From Ignavibacteriota bacterium (lineage in GTDB: Bacteria > Bacteroidota > Ignavibacteria > UBA10030 > UBA6906), in assembly GCA_016209805.1 (NCBI GenBank), contig JACQVJ010000336.1, positions 1 through 5,918 on the forward strand: 5,918 nucleotides of DNA. Reading direction: 5' to 3'. The notes beneath the pieces are model-generated. The model was not told the origin of the DNA. It did no database searches and was given only the letters and a program-made list of their open reading frames with translations. This document shows, in pieces, positions 1 through 4,598 of the stretch (within the stretch, counting starts at the first letter, position 1; each line of letters opens with the position of its first letter). The translations under genes were made by a program, and so were the position numbers.

Positions 1-2
1 GA

Positions 3-137
3 TATGGAGAGTTTCTTGTAAACAAGAATCGGGCGAAACCCGATGGGTCGCCTAACCAGCGGCTGGAGCTGCCGGGCGGCGCGACTGGCGGAATGATTGC
101 CCGCCTGGCAAGTACCGATCAGGGCATAGTTCTATGA
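3..137 (+). CDS. C-terminal end of an unidentified upstream reading frame (partial)
   Basis: An open frame enters from the left edge and runs 44 codons to a TGA at 135-137. That stop shares ATGA with the start of the next gene, an arrangement typical of translationally coupled genes and the main reason to list it. The visible residues run from YGEFLVNKNRAKPDG to a C-terminus DQGIVL, with a Gly-rich LELPGGATGG segment in the middle. I recognise no domain. The LPGG segment briefly recalls Nudix hydrolases, but the Glu-rich Nudix box that should follow is absent. The stretch around residues 17-27 is encoded by an attC-like sequence and may be a recently acquired tail rather than conserved protein. 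The frame is short and could be chance, so confidence is low. Confidence 0.33.
   Translation, partial: YGEFLVNKNRAKPDGSPNQRLELPGGATGGMIARLASTDQGIVL
13..44. repeat. Two adjacent inverted repeats
   Basis: TTCTTGT (13-19) and ACAAGAA (22-28) form a perfect 7-bp inverted repeat around AA. Directly after it, ATCGGG (28-33) and CCCGAT (39-44) form a 6-bp stem around the loop CGAAA. Neither is followed by a T-run, so they are not classic terminators. If the open frame covering them is not a real gene, they could be an operator or an RNA structure upstream of the gene at 134. Function is unknown. Confidence 0.35.
50..71 (+). other. attC-like half-site (R''/L'' type), incomplete
   Basis: GCCTAAC at 50-56 fits the RYYYAAC consensus of an integron attC R'' box, and the following CAGCGGCT resembles an L'' arm. 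The matching L'/R' side (GTTRRRY) is not seen downstream, so this is at best half a site. The 14 bases at 51-64 match 2401-2414 at 12 positions, in the same orientation, on the other side of the pentapeptide-repeat gene. Confidence 0.25.
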
Positions 138-2230
138 AAACCCTGGAACAGGTTGAGCAAGAATGGTGGGAGCTATGGTGGCAGTTGGACTATAGCTGGG
201 CCCGACTGTCAGATAACAAGCACGCCATCCGGCTTGTCCAGCAAAGAAGCGGTAGTTATCACTTTACCGGCGGCGGTTTTGTTCCAGACAACAGGCCAAG
301 CCTTCTTTCAGGTTCGGTTTCTCGCGTCGAAACAATGCTCCAGGACTATTGGCGACGGGATCCCGATACCGGCGCTCTACGTGATGACGAGGTGATGAAA
401 GCGGCCGGTGAATTGAAGGAGTGCGATGGCACACTCTTCCATATCGCACATCTGCCGCCGAGGACGAAGTCCGGGCAACCGACTTGGAAGGCAAACCTCA
501 AGGATCAGAAGTGGGAGCAGCTCGAATCGCTGATTGCAAGACGAATCGGTGCTGCGGCAGAATCGACTGTTATCGAACTTGAGGGAAGCCGCTACGCGAA
601 AGACAATCGAGCACAGCTTCAGGGTACCGTCCTGCGGCGTGCCGTTACGCACCCCCAAGGGCGAGAAAAGCCTTTGCATCTGAACTGCCAGCGAACAGCG
701 TTTATCGGAAGCAACGACGAATCGGGAGGGTCCGTCAGTGGTGTAACAGACTATTCACGTTGTACGTTCGGCCATGAAGCCAGCTTCTACGACAGCCTGT
801 TTTTGGGACGCGCAAGTTTCCAAGGGGCAACCTTCTCAGGTAACGCTGTTTTTGGTCAGGCTGTTTTCAGCAAGGGAGGAAGTTTTAAGTTCGCGAAGTT
901 TTCTGGCGAGATCATGTTTAGGCGGGCCAGTTTTTTCAAGATCGGCAACTTTTCACAAGCTGCCTTTTCGAGGGTTGCAGATTTTGCGGACTCATCCTTT
1001 TTTGATGGAGTCGTATTCGATGGTTGCTTGTTCTCGGCCCTCGCGACTTTTGAACGCGCCACTTTCTCCGGCAAAATGGAAGCTGTTCTTTGGGGGCTTA
1101 CCCTTTATCAGGATGAGAAGTCTATTAAGATCAGCCGGCCCAGACGCACATACGCTGATGAGCAAGGACGTGCTCCCGATGGTTTCTACAATCGCGGCTG
1201 CACGTCGTTTTTTCAATGCGTCTTCAAAGGTAGCGCTTGGTTTATATCTGCTGGTTTCCATGGCGGCTGTCATTTTGACGAAGCGACATTCGCCGACGAC
1301 GTTGGGTTCTGGGATGCGCGGTTCCTGGGCAGAATGGACTTTTCGTCGGCGGTCTTCGAGAAGACCGCATCGTTCGAAAACATCACCTGGCCAGAGGTCG
1401 CACGATATTGGCATGGCGCATTCAATCGGGCGCGATTTCATGGCCCGGCACGATTTCAAACTGCGTCCGGGAACGAGGGCTTTCGCGCAATGGCCGCTTT
1501 CGATGGCGTGGTTTTCAAAGATGAAGTCGTACTCGACTGGCCACGCGAATCTGCTGCAGATCAGGCATTCGAAGGCCAGCGTTCGGCTACGCGTGATGCG
1601 GCCCGGACGGATGCAGAGGAGTGGGCCAAGGCGGAACTCGATCGGCGAGAGCGCGCCAACGCTGGCAATCAGACCGTAGCTTTGGTCACAGAGCGTGAAA
1701 AGCGGGAACGCGAACGCAACAGCCGGGACTGCCGGCTGCGGGAACTCGAACGTGGATGCCGTGCCCTCCGGCAGGCGATGGAAAAAGCCGCGGACAAACC
1801 ACGAGAACGTATGTTCCACCGTTACGAAATGTTCGCTCGGACATCCCTGTGCAGCATGTTGTGGTCAGAGAAGATAGTCTCCCTCTTTTACAGATGGCTG
1901 AGTAACTATGGGGACTCCATTGCTCGACCGCTTGGGTGGTTGCTGGTTGTACTCCTTCCAATGTTCGGGGTCATGTACACCGTATGGGGTGTCGCGACCG
2001 TGAGTTGGGAAGTCCTTTTGTCCGCCCTTCCGCACGGACTGGCCGTTTCAGCGGCGCGATTGTTCCTTATAGGGCCCTGGAACAGCGAGAAGAATCCGCT
2101 GTATCCGACGTTGATGGCGAAGTCACCCATACTGTTTCCAACTGTTGCAACGTTAGAGTCAATTCTGGGTGGCATCCTCATTTTTCTATTGGCACTTGCC
2201 ATCCGGCGGAGGTTCCATGTTCGGGACTAG
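134..2230 (+). CDS. Pentapeptide-repeat protein with C-terminal membrane domain
   Basis: This is a 698-residue protein. Residues 1-206 are an unrecognised N-terminal region that opens with a Trp-rich helix (WWELWWQLDYSW at 11-22). Residues 216-314 are nine consecutive 11-residue units of the form xxFxxAxFxxx, the Pentapeptide_3 style of repeat, expected to form a right-handed beta-helix. After an insert (315-356) the units resume at 357-422 and continue more loosely to about 464. Residues 476-560 are charged, rich in Arg, Glu and Ala, and probably helical or coiled coil. The C-terminus has a membrane segment at about 597-620, a second hydrophobic stretch at 626-646, and a last membrane helix at about 672-690 ending in RRRF. 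Similar beta-helix, helical and membrane layouts occur in other bacterial pentapeptide proteins, some with ion-channel-like ends. No catalytic motif is visible, and substrate and role are unknown. The ATG overlaps the previous stop (ATGA), with a weak AGGG nine bases upstream. Confidence 0.85.
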   Translation: MKTLEQVEQEWWELWWQLDYSWARLSDNKHAIRLVQQRSGSYHFTGGGFVPDNRPSLLSGSVSRVETMLQDYWRRDPDTGALRDDEVMKAAGELKECDGTLFHIAHLPPRTKSGQPTWKANLKDQKWEQLESLIARRIGAAAESTVIELEGSRYAKDNRAQLQGTVLRRAVTHPQGREKPLHLNCQRTAFIGSNDESGGSVSGVTDYSRCTFGHEASFYDSLFLGRASFQGATFSGNAVFGQAVFSKGGSFKFAKFSGEIMFRRASFFKIGNFSQAAFSRVADFADSSFFDGVVFDGCLFSALATFERATFSGKMEAVLWGLTLYQDEKSIKISRPRRTYADEQGRAPDGFYNRGCTSFFQCVFKGSAWFISAGFHGGCHFDEATFADDVGFWDARFLGRMDFSSAVFEKTASFENITWPEVARYWHGAFNRARFHGPARFQTASGNEGFRAMAAFDGVVFKDEVVLDWPRESAADQAFEGQRSATRDAARTDAEEWAKAELDRRERANAGNQTVALVTEREKRERERNSRDCRLRELERGCRALRQAMEKAADKPRERMFHRYEMFARTSLCSMLWSEKIVSLFYRWLSNYGDSIARPLGWLLVVLLPMFGVMYTVWGVATVSWEVLLSALPHGLAVSAARLFLIGPWNSEKNPLYPTLMAKSPILFPTVATLESILGGILIFLLALAIRRRFHVRD

Positions 2231-2268
2231 CGACACGCGCGAGAACGGCATACTGCAGGTTTCACGCT

Positions 2269-2311
2269 GGCGCTTCAAGCGTCCACGGAGGTTTTTCCGT
2301 TCGCAAGCGCC
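2269..2311. terminator. Imperfect hairpin between convergent genes, possible terminator
   Basis: GGCGCTT (2269-2275) pairs with AAGCGCC (2305-2311), and inside it ACGGA (2285-2289) pairs with TCCGT (2296-2300) around a 6-base loop. The unpaired internal loop is asymmetric. It lies 39 bp after the stop of the pentapeptide-repeat gene and just past the stop of the convergent outer-membrane gene. That is where a bidirectional terminator would sit, but no T-run follows on either strand. The rest of the 115-bp intergenic stretch 2231-2345 shows nothing else I can name. Confidence 0.35.
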
Positions 2312-2345
2312 TGCCTTCTCCAACTGAATCGACCTGTGAAGTCGT

Positions 2346-3083
2346 TTATAACAAACGAGCTTCCCTTTGGGTGTGTAAATTAAGACCAGGTCTGCCGCCA
2401 GCTAACAAGCGGCTACTACTAATGTAAAGATCCACTCCCAGTCCAAGTGTCAACGCAAAAACGAAACTATAGAGTCTGGCATTGCCATCCACCACCGGCA
2501 CCGAGGCATATGTCGCGTGTGCTGTGATTTCGGCGTTGAAATAGAAACGAAACGGAAGCGGAAATTGTCGCGACGCAGAGAATGTGAGCGTCGGGCCACC
2601 AATGTAATACCCCCAGTTGAATATCCCGCGGTCCTCGGGATGTTTCTTGCCGCGGATGGTGTTCTCAGGATGCGCGACCACAACGCCCGCTCCCGCGCGA
2701 ACGATGTGCTCCTCGATCTCCCAACTTCGAACAATAGTGAAGAGATTGAAGCCGTGAGAAATGACAAACTCCTCCACTTCGCCCGGTCTGTTCTCCAGTA
2801 TGAGCTTGTGGTGTACTGCCTGCAACGCCCATCCCGATGTGCCCGACCAGTACGCGAGACGCCAGATCCATGTGATCGGAATGACGAGCGGTTTGGAGCC
2901 ATACTTAGCGGTGAGAGAAATATCAGGCATCCCCGACTGTCGAATGGTAAGGGGGAGCGGAAGATTGTATGGAAGTGTCGAAGAATACTCGAACTGAATC
3001 TTCTGCTGCGCGGAGACCTGTTCAATGGCACAAAGGAGCAGAAAAACGAGAACGAATGATCGTGCAAGCGGGGTGCTGTTCAT
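2346..3083 (-). CDS. Secreted, probable outer-membrane beta-barrel protein of unknown function
   Basis: This is a 245-residue protein with a clear Sec signal peptide: Arg at position 8, a hydrophobic core VLVFLLLCAI, and likely cleavage after VSA (residue 25, before QQ). The mature part is rich in alternating hydrophobic/polar strands and aromatic residues (for example PLPFRFYFNAEITAHATYA and LYSFVFALTLGLGVDLY), as expected of a small outer-membrane beta-barrel. The GAGVVVAHPENTIRGK segment (131-146) and the VPV-D-G-NA segment (195-202) look like conserved loops. I only weakly associate them with uncharacterised, PagL-like barrel proteins. The strands end at about residue 221, after which a 24-residue tail (SSSRLLAGGRPG...) does not look like barrel sequence and may be a readthrough caused by a frameshift. 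It lies 24 nt downstream of def and is probably co-transcribed. The name is inferred from shape, not from a recognised family. Confidence 0.75.
   Translation of the reverse strand: MNSTPLARSFVLVFLLLCAIEQVSAQQKIQFEYSSTLPYNLPLPLTIRQSGMPDISLTAKYGSKPLVIPITWIWRLAYWSGTSGWALQAVHHKLILENRPGEVEEFVISHGFNLFTIVRSWEIEEHIVRAGAGVVVAHPENTIRGKKHPEDRGIFNWGYYIGGPTLTFSASRQFPLPFRFYFNAEITAHATYASVPVVDGNARLYSFVFALTLGLGVDLYISSSRLLAGGRPGLNLHTQREARLL
2401..2414 (+). other. attC-like half-site inside the tail of the barrel-protein gene
   Basis: GCTAAC followed by AAGCGGCT matches 51-64 at 12 of 14 positions in the same orientation. On the coding strand of the overlapping gene it reads as an AGCCGCTT-GTTAGC end, like the L'/R' side of an integron attC. 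No pairing arm is seen next to it. A looser relative, TAACAAACGAGCT, lies at 2349-2361. Confidence 0.25.
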
Positions 3084-3085
3084 TT

Positions 3086-3091
3086 CTCCTT
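3086..3091 (-). promoter_or_regulatory. Shine-Dalgarno sequence AAGGAG with very short spacer
   Basis: On the - strand AAGGAG precedes the ATG of the secreted barrel protein with only two bases between them, shorter than the usual 5-9. No alternative start exists before the signal-peptide core, so the ATG at 3083 is retained. It is the only strong ribosome-binding site among the - strand genes. Confidence 0.5.
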
Positions 3092-3107
3092 CGTGGCGAG
3101 GAAGGTC

Positions 3108-3632
3108 CTATAGGATGATCTCCTTCCCCGATGCCTTCCACTTCTCAAACTCCGACCTGAACACTATGTGTTTCGAATCGATGGCCCGATCGATGGCGAG
3201 GATTCCGTTGATGTGGTCGATCTCATGTTGCAGAAGCTCCGACATGGCTCCTTCAGCTTTGAGCGAGTGCCTCTTCCCATGCTCGTCATGGTATCGCACT
3301 TCAATCTTGAGATGACGACGCACTTTGACGAGAAGATTCGGAAAGCTGAAGCAGTCATCCCACAAAACAATCTGCTTGCGACTTCTCTTTGTGATAGTTG
3401 GATTGACGAGAGCGATCGGTTCTTCAACTTGAATGAAAACCACTCGTTGTGTCACACCAATCTGCGGAGCGGCAATCCCACGTCCAAACCCGTTTCGCGC
3501 TCTGAAGTCGTTGAGCGTTTCACGCATGTCGACAAGCAGACTCTGCAACTCCTCCGTATCAAAAGTCCTGACGGGATCACAGTTCACCCGAAGAGTTGGA
3601 TTTCCAAGTTGGAGAATGTCACGAACGGGCAT
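3108..3632 (-). CDS. def: Peptide deformylase, divergent DDCFS type
   Basis: This 174-residue protein belongs to the peptide deformylase family, metalloenzymes that remove the formyl group from the initiator Met of new cytosolic proteins. All three family motifs can be located. Motif 1 is GRGIAAPQIG (residues 50-59). Motif 2 is DDCFS (92-96), where most enzymes have EGCLS; the metal-ligand Cys94 is kept but the preceding Gly is Asp. Motif 3 is HEIDH (136-140), with both His ligands and the catalytic Glu. The N-terminus (VRDILQLGNPTLR) and total length are normal for the family. From memory, a subgroup of deformylase-like proteins has WDDCFSFP here, so it is probably a lineage variant and not decay. 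Whether it is the cell's main deformylase or a paralogue cannot be told from this window. The ATG has no recognisable ribosome-binding site; a heptamer repeat array ends four bases upstream. Confidence 0.88.
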   Translation of the reverse strand: MPVRDILQLGNPTLRVNCDPVRTFDTEELQSLLVDMRETLNDFRARNGFGRGIAAPQIGVTQRVVFIQVEEPIALVNPTITKRSRKQIVLWDDCFSFPNLLVKVRRHLKIEVRYHDEHGKRHSLKAEGAMSELLQHEIDHINGILAIDRAIDSKHIVFRSEFEKWKASGKEIIL

Positions 3633-3636
3633 GAGA

Positions 3637-3699
3637 AGGTTCAGGGTTCAGGATTCAAGGTTAGAGGTTAGAGGTTCAAGGTTTCGGGTTTCGGGTCTT
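3637..3699. repeat. Tandem heptanucleotide array, nine degenerate units
   Basis: Nine contiguous 7-bp units keep perfect phase: aggttca, gggttca, ggattca, aggttag, aggttag, aggttca, aggtttc, gggtttc, gggtctt. The consensus is RGGTTCA on the + strand, or TGAACCY on the coding strand. The array fills the leader of def up to four bases before its start codon. Confidence 0.85.
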
Positions 3700-3710
3700 G
3701 CCTTTTTCCC

Positions 3711-3740
3711 TTTTGCATTTTGCATTTTTTCATTTTGCAT
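3711..3740. repeat. Second heptamer array, TTTTGCA units
   Basis: Two perfect TTTTGCA units (3711-3717, 3718-3724) are followed by a degenerate 8-base unit, TTTTTTCA, and another TTTTGCA. The array starts within a few bases of the murI stop codon and is separated from the RGGTTCA array by 11 bases. It is AT-rich, in contrast to the flanking genes. Confidence 0.75.
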
Positions 3741-3743
3741 TGT

Positions 3744-4577
3744 TCAAAATCCTTCCGCTCTGTGGACTCGTCCTAATTTCTGGCCAAGGAATCGCTCGCC
3801 GATCTCCATGAATTTTGCGGGAAGGTCGCTTACATAGAACTGAAGACGCGGCTTGTGCTTACTCGGATTGCGCAGCCCTTTCTCATCGAGCATCCGTTCA
3901 ACTTCCTCTGCCGTGGCTTCGCCGGAATCAATCAACTTCACATTAGAATCCATCACCCCTCTGATCGCACCACTCAGGAGGGGATAGTGTGTACAGCCAA
4001 GAATCAGTGTGTCGATCTTCTCAAGCTTGAGGGGAAACAGATATTCCTTCGCTACAAGCTCGGTCACCTTGTGGTCTGTCCATCCTTCTTCAGCCAGTGG
4101 CACAAAAAGGGGGCACGGTTGCGCAAACACCTGCACGCCGGCATTGAGCTGTCGGATCGCATTCGTGTAGGCATTGCTATTAACGGTCGCGATGGTTCCG
4201 ATGATGCCGACACGCTTCTTCTTCGTTGCCTCCGTCGCCGCCTTTGCCCCGGGGTGTATCACTCCGACAACCGGTACTTTTGCACGTTTCTGGACAATGT
4301 CAAGGGCCACCGCGGAGACAGTGTTGCACGCAATGACAATCAACTTCACATCCTTCGATATGAGGAAATCGACGTCCTGCGCCGCGTACTCCCGCACAAC
4401 TTGCGGGGACTTCGGGCCGTAAGGAACCCGGGCCGTATCGCCGAAGTAGACGATGTTCTCGTGAGGAAGCCGTTGGGTCAACGCATGCACAACGGTCAGC
4501 CCACCTATGCCGCTATCAAAAACGCCTATGGGTTTTGTGTTCACCTTTGTCACAAAAGAGGGAAGAACAGGTGCCAT
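3744..4577 (-). CDS. murI: Glutamate racemase
   Basis: This cytosolic enzyme interconverts L- and D-glutamate without a cofactor and supplies D-Glu for the peptidoglycan stem peptide. From the chosen ATG it has 277 residues, a normal length. The family signature GVFDSGIGGLTV lies at 18-29 with Asp21 and Ser22. The first catalytic Cys is in ACNT (Cys84) and the second in GCTH (Cys195), followed by HYPLL. The phosphate/glutamate-pocket segment FGDTARVPYGPKS (45-57) and a late IDSGEATA (216-223) also match. The two-cysteine catalytic set is intact, so it should be active. An in-frame GTG at 4592 would add five residues and leave a 6-nt gap to the GlnD stop. I prefer ATG 4577 because a weak CAGG lies eight bases upstream, but similarity to other racemases only begins near residue 15. 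It was probably co-transcribed with the glnD-like gene. Confidence 0.95.
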   Translation of the reverse strand: MAPVLPSFVTKVNTKPIGVFDSGIGGLTVVHALTQRLPHENIVYFGDTARVPYGPKSPQVVREYAAQDVDFLISKDVKLIVIACNTVSAVALDIVQKRAKVPVVGVIHPGAKAATEATKKKRVGIIGTIATVNSNAYTNAIRQLNAGVQVFAQPCPLFVPLAEEGWTDHKVTELVAKEYLFPLKLEKIDTLILGCTHYPLLSGAIRGVMDSNVKLIDSGEATAEEVERMLDEKGLRNPSKHKPRLQFYVSDLPAKFMEIGERFLGQKLGRVHRAEGF

Positions 4578-4598
4578 GGAATCAGCCTGCACAAAACG

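Noticed and set aside
3..137. Nudix hydrolase fragment, suggested by GEFLV...LELPGG
   Set aside because: The residues after LPGG lack the conserved Glu and REUXEE part of the Nudix box, and the frame ends too soon.
992..1819. Long - strand open frame opposite the pentapeptide-repeat gene, and a + strand frame at 774-1679
   Set aside because: The real frame shows phased repeats, a coiled-coil region and membrane helices; these alternatives show no domain or start context.
50..2414. Composite transposon or insertion sequence around the pentapeptide gene
   Set aside because: There is no transposase, no terminal inverted repeats and no convincing target-site duplication; only a short direct motif is shared.
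2517..3059. + strand open frame opposite the secreted barrel protein
   Set aside because: The - strand frame has a signal peptide, a Shine-Dalgarno sequence and strand pattern; the opposite translation is Arg-rich and featureless.
3637..3699. Telomere-like repeat (similar to plant TTTAGGG) or CRISPR array
   Set aside because: The units are degenerate, only nine in number, have no spacers and lie between housekeeping genes. A simple slippage repeat explains them.
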